A stretch of 64,000 bases of DNA from assembly GCA_016708585.1 (NCBI GenBank), contig JADJFK010000006.1, forward strand, positions 62,001 through 126,000. Reading direction: 5' to 3'. Made by a program: the position numbers and the translations under genes. The notes under the pieces were generated by a model that worked only from the letters and a program-made list of their open reading frames with translations, was not told the DNA's origin and ran no database searches. This stretch comes from Sulfuritalea sp. GTDB lineage: Bacteria; Pseudomonadota; Gammaproteobacteria; Burkholderiales; Rhodocyclaceae. Of the stretch, positions 45,875-54,704 are shown piece by piece; position 1 is the stretch's first letter; each line of letters begins with the position of its first letter.

Positions 45875-46519
45875 TTACTTGCCCTTGCGCTCCTGGCGCA
45901 CCTTGGCCACGACGCTGTCGGTGATCTTCAGCAAGTCCTCGTAACTGCTGGCGGCTTCGTTGTTGATCAGGTAGCGGCCGTCGACGGCCAGCGACGGTAC
46001 GCCGCCGATGCGGGCGGCGCTTGCATCCTGGTCGGCGCGCTGCACCTTGCTCTGCATGGAAAAGCCGGAGAAGGCCTCGCCGAACTTCCTGGCGTCGGCG
46101 CCCTTGCTGCCTACCCAGGCGATCACGGCCTCATCGGACTTGAACGGGACGCGCTGCTCATGGATGGCGATGAAGACGGAGGCATCGAGCTTGGCCAGGT
46201 CGCCCGTGGCTTCAAGCGCAAAGTAGATCCTTGAAAAACGCGCCCATTCGGGGCGGTTGAAACTGACCGGAACGCGGCGGAAGCTGACATCCTTCGGCAA
46301 TTTTGCGGCCCATTGGCTGATGATCGGATGAAAGTCGCTGCAGTGGTTGCAGCCGTAGGAGAAGAACTCGATGACCTCGATCTTGTCCTTGGGACTCGGC
46401 AGCGCCGGGCTGATCATTTTGAATTCCTTTCCCGCCTGCGGCTCTGCGGCAAAACCGGCTCCGGGCAGGACGAGCGAGGACAGGAATGCGACAAACAGCA
46501 GCTTGACAAGTCTTTTCAT
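45875..46519 (-). CDS. dsbA: DsbA, thiol:disulfide interchange protein
   Basis: A 214-residue periplasmic oxidase. The signal peptide is MKRLVKLLFVAFLSSLVLPG and following residues. The thioredoxin-fold active site is CNHC (C57, C60) in FFSYGCNHCSDF, and the cis-Pro loop is GGVPSLAV. It introduces disulfides into exported proteins and is reoxidised by the adjacent dsbB product. The start at 46519 gives the proper signal peptide; the frame extends further upstream without conservation. Confidence 0.95.
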   Translation of the reverse strand: MKRLVKLLFVAFLSSLVLPGAGFAAEPQAGKEFKMISPALPSPKDKIEVIEFFSYGCNHCSDFHPIISQWAAKLPKDVSFRRVPVSFNRPEWARFSRIYFALEATGDLAKLDASVFIAIHEQRVPFKSDEAVIAWVGSKGADARKFGEAFSGFSMQSKVQRADQDASAARIGGVPSLAVDGRYLINNEAASSYEDLLKITDSVVAKVRQERKGK

Positions 46520-46671
46520 GAAAATCTCCGTTGAAAAACGCTTGGAGTCGGATTGTAAGACAGCGTTCCCCATAGAATGAACGCGGACACAAATTTTCAC
46601 CAATTTCGCGGGGAACCGACCCGGCCACGGCCTCGGTCGGGAGCCGGGTCTTGATCTGGAGTAAAGCCGTC

Positions 46672-47466
46672 ATGGACATGCCGAAAAACCATTTCAAGCA
46701 AAGGCTGCGGCAGAGGCAGTGGCAGGTCGGGCTCTTCGTCGGCCTGGCCAGCGGCTACAGCATGGAGATTCTCGCCGGCGCCGGTTTCGACTGGCTGGTG
46801 ATCGACGCCGAGCATTCGCCGAACAATCCGGCGACCGTGCTCGCCCAGTTACAGGCCGCCGCGCCTTACCCGGTGCAGGTTCTGGTACGGCCGATGAGCC
46901 ACGACCCGGCGCTGATCAAGCAGTATCTCGATGCCGGCGCGCAAACCCTGCTGCTGCCCCTGGTCGATGACGCCTCGCAGGCGCAGGACCTGGTGCGCGC
47001 CATGCGCTATCCGCCCGAAGGCATCCGCGGCGTCGCCGCCTCGCTGGCCCGCGCCGCGCACTGGACCGGGATCGGGGACTATGTGCAACATGCCGACGCC
47101 GAGGTTTGCCTGGTGGTTCAGGTGGAAACGCGGCAGGGGCTGGAAAACCTCGACGCCATCCTCGCGGTCGATGGCGTCGATGCCGTGTTCATCGGCCCCG
47201 CCGACCTCGCCGCCTCGCTCGGGCATCTCGGCGAGGCCGGGCATCCCGAGGTCAGGGCCGCCATCGAGGATGCATTGCGCCGCATCGCCGCCACGGGCAA
47301 GGCGGCAGGCGTGTTCGTCACCGATCCGGCGCCGGCGACGCACTACCGCGATTGCGGTGCAAGCTTCATTGCCGTCGGCGGCGACACCACGCTGTTGCGC
47401 AGTGCGGCGGTAAAACTTGCGGCATCGTTCCGCAATGGCAAGGCCGGGTCCGGCGCTGAACCATGA
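46672..47466 (+). CDS. HpcH/HpaI-type class II aldolase
   Basis: A 264-residue HpaI-family pyruvate aldolase. It has the metal-binding Glu in VQVET and Asp in FIGPADLAASLG, the active-site His in DAEHSPNNP and the Gly-rich segment LLLPLVDDASQA. The family cleaves 4-hydroxy-2-oxoheptanedioate into pyruvate and succinic semialdehyde. A succinate-semialdehyde dehydrogenase gene lies just downstream at 48354, on the same strand past a toxin-antitoxin pair. The two could form the end of a homoprotocatechuate-type route; the other genes of that route are not here. Confidence 0.9.
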   Translation: MDMPKNHFKQRLRQRQWQVGLFVGLASGYSMEILAGAGFDWLVIDAEHSPNNPATVLAQLQAAAPYPVQVLVRPMSHDPALIKQYLDAGAQTLLLPLVDDASQAQDLVRAMRYPPEGIRGVAASLARAAHWTGIGDYVQHADAEVCLVVQVETRQGLENLDAILAVDGVDAVFIGPADLAASLGHLGEAGHPEVRAAIEDALRRIAATGKAAGVFVTDPAPATHYRDCGASFIAVGGDTTLLRSAAVKLAASFRNGKAGSGAEP

Positions 47467-47492
47467 TCTCGCTGGCGGTTGGCGGGGGCTGC

Positions 47493-47519
47493 AAGAAGTC
47501 GGCGCCGGCGGCACGGTGA
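47493..47519 (+). repeat. Dispersed GTCGGCG repeat, copy 7
   Basis: AAGAAGTCGGCGCCGGCG then GCACGGTGA. It lies between the aldolase stop and the promoter of the VapBC-like pair. Confidence 0.75.
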
Positions 47520-47565
47520 GTGGCCCGACGAGGAATCCCCATGTGCCGGCGATTTTTCTTGTGTC

Positions 47566-47589
47566 TGATGCATTGATGCAGTAGCATCA
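47566..47589. promoter_or_regulatory. Operator-like repeats upstream of the VapBC-like pair
   Basis: Two direct TGATGCA boxes (47566-47572, 47574-47580) are followed by the inverted box GCATCA (47584-47589). They lie about 30-50 bases upstream of the antitoxin ATG, as expected for a ribbon-helix-helix autorepressor. Confidence 0.5.
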
Positions 47590-47615
47590 GTACATCACAT
47601 ATTTGGGTTGGGGTT

Positions 47616-47864
47616 ATGCGCACCACGCTCGAAATCGAAGACGATGTGCTGGTTGCCGCCAAGGAGCTCGCCCGGCGCAGCGGCACGACCGCCGGGCGGG
47701 TCATTTCCGACCTGGTAAGGCAGGCGTTGACCCAATCCGCCGGAACGACAGCCAGCGGCGCCAGGGAACCGGCTGCAGCCTATGGGTTCCGCCCGTTTCC
47801 ATCGCGGGGTGGCGTGGTCAGCAATGACCAGGTCGACAAACTGCGCGACGAAGAAGGTACCTGA
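47616..47864 (+). CDS. Ribbon-helix-helix antitoxin (VapB-like)
   Basis: An 82-residue antitoxin. The N-terminal RHH strand-helix MRTTLEIEDDVLVAAKELARR is followed by a SDLVRQAL helix. The C-terminal part FRPFPSRGGVVSNDQVDKLRDEEG is the segment that typically wraps PIN toxins. The stop overlaps the toxin start (ATGA). It is likely autoregulated through the repeat upstream. Confidence 0.85.
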   Translation: MRTTLEIEDDVLVAAKELARRSGTTAGRVISDLVRQALTQSAGTTASGAREPAAAYGFRPFPSRGGVVSNDQVDKLRDEEGT

Positions 47865-48292
47865 TGCATGCCTTGCTCGATGTCAATGTGCTGATCGCCC
47901 TGCTCGACAGCGACCATGTGCATCACGCCCGGGCCAGGGCCTGGCTGAAGGAAAATATCAGGCACGGCTGGGCGTCCTGCCCGCTGACGCAGAATGGCTG
48001 CATCCGCATCATGTCGCAGCCAGGCTACCCGAACGCCTTGCCTGCCACCGCGGTGGCCGAACGTTTGGCTGCGGCAACGGCGACAAATCATCACGCCTTT
48101 TGGCCCGATGCGGTCAGCATGCTCGATGCCGGGCGGATCGCATGGAACGCCGTGCTCGGCTCCCGCCAGGTAACCGATGTCTATCTGTTGGCGCTGGCTG
48201 TGCACCACGACGGACGGCTGGTGACTTTGGATCGCGCCGTACCCCTGAAGGCGGTTCCCGGAGCGAAGGCAAGGCATCTGGCGGTGATCTGA
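47864..48292 (+). CDS. PIN-domain toxin (VapC-like ribonuclease)
   Basis: A 142-residue PIN domain. The first acidic residue is in ALLDVNVLIALLDSDH (Asp6), the middle Glu is replaced by TQNGCIRI where related subfamilies have N/E, and later acidic residues are in QVTDVYLLALAV and LVTLDRAV. These would bind the Mg2+ or Mn2+ used to cut tRNA or rRNA. Translational overlap with the antitoxin supports a functional pair. Confidence 0.87.
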   Translation: MHALLDVNVLIALLDSDHVHHARARAWLKENIRHGWASCPLTQNGCIRIMSQPGYPNALPATAVAERLAAATATNHHAFWPDAVSMLDAGRIAWNAVLGSRQVTDVYLLALAVHHDGRLVTLDRAVPLKAVPGAKARHLAVI

Positions 48293-48353
48293 CTACCGCG
48301 CAGCGGCGCAATGCGGCAGAATCCACATCCATCCCGAAACATTGAAGGCACTC

Positions 48354-49796
48354 ATGACGAACCCCGAACTCCTGCGCAATTCCTGCCTGATCGACGGCGC
48401 ATGGCTGACTGCGACCGGCGCCAGCCTTGAAGTACGCAACCCGGCCAACGGCGAACTGGTTGGGATGGTGCCGAGCTTCGGCGCCGCCGAAACCCGCCGC
48501 GCCATCGACGCGGCACAGGCGGCCTTCCTGCCGTGGCGGGCGAAGACGGCCGACGAGCGGGCGCGGATCCTCAAGCGCTGGTTCCAGCTGATGATGGATA
48601 ACCAGGAAGACCTGGCGCGGCTGATGACGGCCGAGCAGGGCAAGCCCTTGGCCGAGGCGCGCGGCGAGATCGCCTACGCGGCGTCCTTCATCGAGTGGTT
48701 CGCCGAGGAGGCGCGGCGCGTCTATGGCGAAGTGATTCCGTCGCCGCTGACGGATCGACGCCTGATCGTACTGAAGCAGCCGGTCGGCGTTTGCGCCGCG
48801 ATCACGCCGTGGAACTTTCCGGCGGCGATGATCACGCGCAAGGTCGCGCCGGCACTGGCCGCCGGCTGCACCATGGTGGTCAAGCCGGCCGAACAGACGC
48901 CGCTCTCGGCCCTGGCACTGGCCTGGCTGGGGCAGCAGGCGGGGATTCCGCCGGGCGTGCTCAACATCGTGACCGGCGAACCCGTTGCCATCGGCGGCGA
49001 ACTGACCTCGAATCCGAAAGTGCTGAAGCTGTCCTTCACCGGCTCGACCGAGGTCGGGCGGCTCTTGATGGCCCAGTGCGCACCGACCATCAAGAAGCTG
49101 TCGCTGGAACTCGGCGGCAATGCGCCCTTCATCGTCTTCGACGACGCCGACCTCGATGCGGCGGTTGAGGGGGCCATGGCCTCGAAGTACCGCAACACGG
49201 GGCAAACCTGCGTGTGCAGCAACCGCTTCCTGGTGCAGGAAGGCGTACGCGATGCCTTCGCGCAGAAACTCGCCGCCGAAGTGGCCGGACTCAAGGTCGG
49301 CGACGGGCTGGAGGAGGGCGTCACGCAAGGCCCGCTGATCGACGGGGCGGGCCTGGCCAAGGTCGAGGAACTGCTGGCCGATGCGGTCGCCAGGGGTGCG
49401 CGCGTCGTCTGCGGCGGCAGGCGCCATGCGAAGGGCGGGACCTTTTTCGAGCCCACCGTGCTGACCGGTGTGACGCCGGCGATGCGTCTGGCGCGCGAGG
49501 AAATCTTCGGGCCGGTGGCGCCGATTTTCAGCTTCAAGGAGGAAACCGAGGCCGTGCGCCTGGCCAACGACACCGAGTTCGGCCTCGCCGCCTATTTCTA
49601 CAGCCGCGACATCGCCCGCGCCTGGCGCGTCGGCGAGGCGCTGGACTACGGCATGGTCGGCATCAACGCCGGCAGGATTTCCAACGAGGTGTCGCCTTTC
49701 GGTGGCGTCAAGCAGTCGGGGCTGGGGCGCGAAGGTTCCCGGCACGGCATCGAGGAATACCTTGAAATCAAGTGTCTGACCATGGCCGGCTTGTAA
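48354..49796 (+). CDS. gabD: NAD(P)-dependent succinate-semialdehyde dehydrogenase
   Basis: A 480-residue aldehyde dehydrogenase of the GabD type. The coenzyme motif is FTGSTEVGR, the catalytic Glu is in ELGGNAPFIVFDDADLD, the catalytic Cys in NTGQTCVCSNR, and the C-terminal signature SPFGGVKQSGLGREGS. The double Cys (CVC) is typical of SSADH. It oxidises succinic semialdehyde to succinate. The ATG at 48354 with GAAGG upstream is preferred over a TTG at 48342. The nearby HpaI aldolase would supply the substrate. Confidence 0.9.
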   Translation: MTNPELLRNSCLIDGAWLTATGASLEVRNPANGELVGMVPSFGAAETRRAIDAAQAAFLPWRAKTADERARILKRWFQLMMDNQEDLARLMTAEQGKPLAEARGEIAYAASFIEWFAEEARRVYGEVIPSPLTDRRLIVLKQPVGVCAAITPWNFPAAMITRKVAPALAAGCTMVVKPAEQTPLSALALAWLGQQAGIPPGVLNIVTGEPVAIGGELTSNPKVLKLSFTGSTEVGRLLMAQCAPTIKKLSLELGGNAPFIVFDDADLDAAVEGAMASKYRNTGQTCVCSNRFLVQEGVRDAFAQKLAAEVAGLKVGDGLEEGVTQGPLIDGAGLAKVEELLADAVARGARVVCGGRRHAKGGTFFEPTVLTGVTPAMRLAREEIFGPVAPIFSFKEETEAVRLANDTEFGLAAYFYSRDIARAWRVGEALDYGMVGINAGRISNEVSPFGGVKQSGLGREGSRHGIEEYLEIKCLTMAGL

Positions 49797-49852
49797 GCTG
49801 TCCGCCACCTTGCCGGTGCTACCATCGCCTTCCTTTTGACCGGCCCCGCGAC

Positions 49853-50482
49853 ATGATCCCGATAGACGTCCTGCTTGCCTTTCTCGCCGCTTCGGCGCTG
49901 ATCACCATCGCTCCCGGCCCGGACAACCTGATGGTGCTGTCCGTCGGCATCAGCCGCGGCCGCGCCGCCGGGATCGGCTTCGGCCTCGGCTGTGCGCTCG
50001 GCTGCTTCACGCATACGCTGTGGGCGACGCTCGGCATCGGTGCCGTGGTGCTGGCCTCGGAAGCCACCTTCACCACGCTGAAGATGGCGGGGGCCGCCTA
50101 CCTGGTCTATATCGGCATCATGGCCTGGCGCTACGCCGGAAAGCTGGGCGTGATCAAGCTCGACGACGGCAGCGCCGAGCCGCTCGGCGCGCACCTGCGC
50201 CGCGGCTTCATCGCCAACGTGGTCAATCCCAAGGTGGCCCTGTTCTTCATCGCCTTCCTGCCGCAGTTCGTCGATCAGTCGCGCGGCCCGGTCTGGATCC
50301 AGATGTTGCTGCTGGGTGCGCTGTTTGCGGCACTGACCGTGGTGATCTTCGGCAGCCTCGGCTGGTTCGCCGGCAGCATCGGCGCGCGGCTGCAGCGGCA
50401 ACCCGGGCTTGCGGTCTGGCTCGACCGCTGTGCCGCGGTAATTTTCGTCGGCCTGGCCCTGCATCTGGCGACGGCGCGCTGA
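49853..50482 (+). CDS. LysE/RhtB-family amino acid exporter
   Basis: A 209-residue membrane protein with about six helices. The N-terminal segment APGPDNLMVLSVGISRGRAAGIGFGLG is the LysE/RhtB signature, and VNPKVALFFIAFLPQFV is conserved in the middle. It exports amino acids or similar small solutes by proton exchange; the substrate is not readable. It stands 56 bases after gabD and is followed directly by a dispersed repeat copy. Confidence 0.92.
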   Translation: MIPIDVLLAFLAASALITIAPGPDNLMVLSVGISRGRAAGIGFGLGCALGCFTHTLWATLGIGAVVLASEATFTTLKMAGAAYLVYIGIMAWRYAGKLGVIKLDDGSAEPLGAHLRRGFIANVVNPKVALFFIAFLPQFVDQSRGPVWIQMLLLGALFAALTVVIFGSLGWFAGSIGARLQRQPGLAVWLDRCAAVIFVGLALHLATAR

Positions 50483-50484
50483 CA

Positions 50485-50511
50485 GCCGCCGTGTCGCCGG
50501 CGCCGACTTTT
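50485..50511 (-). repeat. Dispersed GTCGGCG repeat, copy 8
   Basis: On the minus strand AAAAGTCGGCGCCGGCG then ACACGGCGGC. It fills the gap between the convergent ends of the LysE exporter and queF. Confidence 0.8.
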
Positions 50512-50517
50512 GCCTAA

Positions 50518-50949
50518 TCAGCCGCGCGTGTTCGACTGCGCCGGGAATTCCGCCAGTTCGATCTTCGCCGCAGGCTTCCAGCCCTTCTTGCGGTGTTCCG
50601 CAACCACGTTGGTGAAGATTCCGCCGCGCACGTAGAAGCGGGCGGTGAGCCGCATGAAGCGCGGTCGGGTGGCGCGCACCAGATCGTCGAGGATGCGGTT
50701 GGCGACATCCTCGTGGAAATGCCCTTCATCGCGGAAGCTCCAGATGTAGAGCTTGAGGCTTTTCAGCTCGACGCAGAGTTTGTCGGCGATGTAATCCAGC
50801 GTCAGCACGGCGAAATCCGGCTGCCCGGTCTTGGGACAGAGGCAGGTGAATTCCGGGATTTCCATGTGGATCTGGTAATCCCGGTGCGACGCCGGGTTGG
50901 CGAAGGTTTCGAGCGACTTGGCGGGGGCCTGTTTTTGTGGGCGGGGCAT
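50518..50949 (-). CDS. queF: QueF, NADPH-dependent preQ1 synthase
   Basis: A 143-residue single-domain (YkvM-type) nitrile reductase that turns preQ0 into preQ1 for queuosine. The catalytic Cys is in FTCLCPKTGQPDFA with the conserved Asp, and the family motif ELKSLKLYIWSFRDEGHFHE binds NADPH. The start at 50949 removes an unconserved leader. It is divergent from smc by 92 bases. Confidence 0.95.
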   Translation of the reverse strand: MPRPQKQAPAKSLETFANPASHRDYQIHMEIPEFTCLCPKTGQPDFAVLTLDYIADKLCVELKSLKLYIWSFRDEGHFHEDVANRILDDLVRATRPRFMRLTARFYVRGGIFTNVVAEHRKKGWKPAAKIELAEFPAQSNTRG

Positions 50950-51041
50950 GCTGTGCGGGGCCGGGTAAGAGGGGCGGGACGGATTATAATGGCGCAGCTC
51001 CAGAGTCGTGTTTCTGTCATCATTTTCCCGGTTCATCCCTC

Positions 51042-54000
51042 GTGCGTTTAAACAAGCTGAAACTTTCGGGCTTCAAGTCCTTTGTCGAGCCCACCACCGT
51101 GCTTTTCCCCGGCCAGCTGGCGGGCGTGGTCGGCCCCAACGGCTGCGGCAAGTCGAACATCATCGACGCCGTGCGCTGGGTGCTGGGCGAATCGAAAGCC
51201 TCCGAGCTGCGCGGCGAATCGATCCAGGACGTGATCTTCAAGGGCGCCGGCAGCCGCAAGGAAGTCAGCCGCGCCAGCGTCGAGCTGTTCTTCGACAACG
51301 CCCAGGGCCGTGCCGCCGGGCAGTGGAGCCAGTACGCCGAAATCACGGTCAAGCGAGTGCTCGACCGCGAGGGCAACTCCAGCTACTACATCAACAACCT
51401 GCACGTCCGCCGCCGCGACGTGATCGACCTCTTCCTCGGCACCGGCCTCGGTCCGCGCGCCTACGCCATCATCGGCCAGGGCATGATCTCCCGCATCGTC
51501 GAGGCCAAGCCCGAGGAACTGCGCTTTTACCTCGAAGAGGCGGCCGGCGTCACCAAGTACAAGGAACGCCGCAAGGAAACCGAGCACCGTCTGGAGGATG
51601 CGCGCGAGAACATCGCCCGCGTCGATGACATCCGCAACGAGCTGGAAGCGCAGGTCGGCCATCTGCAAACGCAGGCGACCGTGGCGCAGCAGTATCGCGA
51701 CCTGCACCAGCGCATGTCGCGCAAGCAGACCCTGCTCTGGCTGAAGAAGCGCAACGACGCCCGGCAGGACAGCCAGCGCCTGGCGCGCAATGTGGATGAA
51801 GCCGTCAATCGCGTCGAGGCGGAGACGGCGCAACTGCGCGAAATCGAGGCGCGTGTCGAGCATGCGCGCGAGAGCCATTATTCGGCGTCGGACGCCCTGC
51901 ATGCGGCGCAGGCCGAAATGTTCGCGGCCAATACCGAAGTCAGCCGCCTCGAATCCGAGATCGGCCATTTGCGCGATTCGCGCTCGCGGCTGGAAACGCG
52001 CCTGGATCAACTGGGCGTCGAGGACACCCACTGGCATGGCCAGCAAAGCCAGTTGGCCGAGGATGCGGCGCGCTGGAATCTCCTGCTGGAGAATTCCCGT
52101 AGCCGTTCCGCCACCGCCACCGCCCGCCACCAGGAAGCCGCGGCCCGCCTGCCCGCGGCCGAGGATGCCCTGCAGGCAGCGGGTACCGATGTCACCGAGG
52201 CCCGCCGCAGCCTGAGCGAGGCCGAGCAGGCCTTGCGCCTGGCCGAGGCCGACAAGGGACATGCGCAGCGTGCGCTGGACAACCTGGTGCAGCGACGCAG
52301 CCGGCTGGAGCAGGACAGGCAGGCATTGGGTGCACCGGAGCCGGCCTTGCTGGCCGCGTCGCTGGAGAGCGAGCGGACCGCAGAGGCGGCCCTGGCGGTG
52401 GCGCAGGAGCGCCTGGCGGCCCTGCAGGCCGCCGTACCGGCGGCCGAGGCACAGTTGCGCGCCGCCCGCGAAGCCTTGCAGGCGGCCCATCGCAGCCTGA
52501 CCGAGACGCGCGCCCGGCACGACGCGCTGGCCCAGTTGCAGGCCAAGGTCGCACAAAACGGCGAGATCGGCGAATGGCTCGAGGCGCGCGGACTGGCCGC
52601 TGCCAAACCCCTGTGGCAGGCGATCCAGGTCGAAGCCGGCTGGGAAACCGCGGTCGAAGCCGTCCTGCGCGAACGCTTCTCGGCCCTGGCGGCGGATGCG
52701 GATACGGTGCGTGCGGCATTGGCCTCGCCGCCACCCTCGATTCTGACGTTGGCGCTGGCGGGCAGCGCCGCGGCAACTTCCGCAGTTGCCGACAGCCTGC
52801 GCGGCAAAGTGCGCTGCGACGATGCGCGCTGGTCCGGCGTACTCGACGAATGGCTGTCCGGCGTATCCGTCGCCGACGATCTCGCCGCCGAATTGCCGCT
52901 GGCCGGCGGCCAGCGCGTATCGCGCGCCGGACACCTGCTGACTCCCGCAGGCCTCACGCTGTACGTGCCGGATGCGAAGACGCATGGCGTGATCGAACGC
53001 CAGCGCGAGATCGACGAACTGGCCGGCGTACTCGACGTGCGCATCGCCGCGGAAGTCGCGGCGCGCGAAGTACAACGCACGGCCGAGCAGGCGCTGGCCG
53101 AAGCCCAAGGCCAGCTCGGCGCGGCGCGGCGTTCGATGCAGGAGGCGCAGCAGGCCTTCCATGCGGCACAGGTGGCGGCGCTGAAGCTGACCCAGGCGCA
53201 GGCCCGCTTCGAAGAGCGATCGGCGCAGATCGACCGCGACCTCGCTGAACTGCGGCATCAGGACGAAACGGAAGTGGCCCGTCGCGAACGCGCCGAGGCG
53301 GAAGGCGCACGCCAGCGCGAACGCCTCGGCGAGGTGCGCGAACGCCTCGAACAGGCGCTGGAACTGCATCGGCAAAAGGATGCGGCATTGCGCGAGGCGC
53401 GGGCGCTGGAAATCCAGCTCGGGCGCGAAGCCCAGGAGGCGGGCTTCTCCGAGCGCGAGTGCCTGTCCAAGCTCGACGACAACCAGCGTGCGGCCGCCAC
53501 GGCGAACAGCCAGTTGCAGCGCATCGAAGCCGAAACCGGCGCCGCCCGCACCGAACTGGCCGGCATCAGCGATACGGTGCTGCAGGAACAACTGCACGCC
53601 GCGCTGGATGGCAAGCGCGACAAGGAGTCGGCGCTGGCGGAACGGCGAAATGTGCTGGAAACGGCGGCTGCGGAGGTGCGCAGCCTCGACGAGCAGCGCA
53701 TGAAGCTGGAGCAGGGCATCGCTCCCCTGCGCGACAGGATCAACGACCTGCGGCTCAAGGCGCAGGCGGCGCAGATCAACGAGGAGCAATTCCGCGAGCG
53801 CCTGGCCGAAGTCCACGTCGCCAGCGAGGCCGACGAAGCGCCCTTCCTCGGCGAACTCAACGCCGGCGGCGCCGACCGTCTCAAGGACAGTGTCCTGCAG
53901 GGCGAAATCGCCCAGATCGGCGCCGAGATCGAAGCGCTCGGCCCGGTCAATCTCGCCGCCCTGGAAGAACTGGCCACGGCCTCCGAACGCAAGGGTTTCC

Positions 54001-54563
54001 TCGATGCGCAGTCCGCCGACCTCTCCGAGGCCATCGGCACGCTGGAAGACGCCATCCGCCGCATCGACCGCGAAACGCGCGAGCAGTTGCAGGAGACCTA
54101 CGACACGGTCAACAAGCATTTCGGCACCCTGTTCCCGCAACTTTTCGGCGGCGGCGAAGCGCGCCTGATCCTCACCGGCGACGAAATCCTCGACGCCGGC
54201 ATCCAGATCATGGCGCAGCCGCCGGGCAAGAAGAACACCACCATCCACCTGCTCTCCGGCGGCGAAAAGGCGCTGACGGCGATCGCCCTGGTGTTCGCCA
54301 TCTTCAACCTGAATCCGGCGCCGTTCTGCATGCTCGACGAAGTCGATGCGCCGCTCGACGATTCGAACACGGTGCGCTTCTGCGACCTGGTCAAGCGCAT
54401 GTCGGTGCAGACCCAGTTCGTCTTCATTTCGCACAACAAGATCGCCATGGAAATGGCGCAGCAACTGATCGGCGTGACCATGCAGGAACAGGGCGTGTCG
54501 CGCGTGGTGGAAGTCGATATCGAAGAGGCGCTGCGCCTCGCCGACGAGCAGCAGGCGGCATGA
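51042..54563 (+). CDS. smc: Chromosome segregation protein SMC
   Basis: A 1173-residue SMC ATPase. The N-terminal Walker A is GPNGCGKSNI with MRLNKLKLSGFKSF at the start (GTG). Two long coiled coils (about 165-490 and 650-990) flank a hinge that is only weakly conserved, with many Ala, Glu and Arg residues. The C-terminal signature is LLSGGEKALTAIAL and Walker B is FCMLDEVDAPLDDSN. With ScpA and ScpB it condenses and separates chromosomes. The very open antisense strand here is a codon-bias effect. Confidence 0.97.
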   Translation: MRLNKLKLSGFKSFVEPTTVLFPGQLAGVVGPNGCGKSNIIDAVRWVLGESKASELRGESIQDVIFKGAGSRKEVSRASVELFFDNAQGRAAGQWSQYAEITVKRVLDREGNSSYYINNLHVRRRDVIDLFLGTGLGPRAYAIIGQGMISRIVEAKPEELRFYLEEAAGVTKYKERRKETEHRLEDARENIARVDDIRNELEAQVGHLQTQATVAQQYRDLHQRMSRKQTLLWLKKRNDARQDSQRLARNVDEAVNRVEAETAQLREIEARVEHARESHYSASDALHAAQAEMFAANTEVSRLESEIGHLRDSRSRLETRLDQLGVEDTHWHGQQSQLAEDAARWNLLLENSRSRSATATARHQEAAARLPAAEDALQAAGTDVTEARRSLSEAEQALRLAEADKGHAQRALDNLVQRRSRLEQDRQALGAPEPALLAASLESERTAEAALAVAQERLAALQAAVPAAEAQLRAAREALQAAHRSLTETRARHDALAQLQAKVAQNGEIGEWLEARGLAAAKPLWQAIQVEAGWETAVEAVLRERFSALAADADTVRAALASPPPSILTLALAGSAAATSAVADSLRGKVRCDDARWSGVLDEWLSGVSVADDLAAELPLAGGQRVSRAGHLLTPAGLTLYVPDAKTHGVIERQREIDELAGVLDVRIAAEVAAREVQRTAEQALAEAQGQLGAARRSMQEAQQAFHAAQVAALKLTQAQARFEERSAQIDRDLAELRHQDETEVARRERAEAEGARQRERLGEVRERLEQALELHRQKDAALREARALEIQLGREAQEAGFSERECLSKLDDNQRAAATANSQLQRIEAETGAARTELAGISDTVLQEQLHAALDGKRDKESALAERRNVLETAAAEVRSLDEQRMKLEQGIAPLRDRINDLRLKAQAAQINEEQFRERLAEVHVASEADEAPFLGELNAGGADRLKDSVLQGEIAQIGAEIEALGPVNLAALEELATASERKGFLDAQSADLSEAIGTLEDAIRRIDRETREQLQETYDTVNKHFGTLFPQLFGGGEARLILTGDEILDAGIQIMAQPPGKKNTTIHLLSGGEKALTAIALVFAIFNLNPAPFCMLDEVDAPLDDSNTVRFCDLVKRMSVQTQFVFISHNKIAMEMAQQLIGVTMQEQGVSRVVEVDIEEALRLADEQQAA

Positions 54564-54703
54564 GCAGCGGAGAGGGACCCGTGAGCGCAGCGAGCGGGAT
54601 CGAAGCGTCCGCGAATGCCGCCCAACCGCCGACGCGCCGCCGGATCGACTATCGGAGCATTGGCGGAGGCGGCGGCATGACGCCTGGCAACGGGGTGGCT
54701 TGA
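54560..54703 (+). CDS. Possible 47-residue ORF between smc and zipA
   Basis: The ATG overlaps the smc stop (ATGA) and the stop lies two bases before the zipA ATG, so the frame fits the operon exactly. The product is low-complexity (Ser/Ala/Gly-rich, with TRRRIDYRSIGGGGG) and resembles no family I know. It may be a real coupling peptide or simply a frame left in a short spacer. Confidence 0.3.
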   Translation: MSSGEGPVSAASGIEASANAAQPPTRRRIDYRSIGGGGGMTPGNGVA

Positions 54704-54704
54704 C

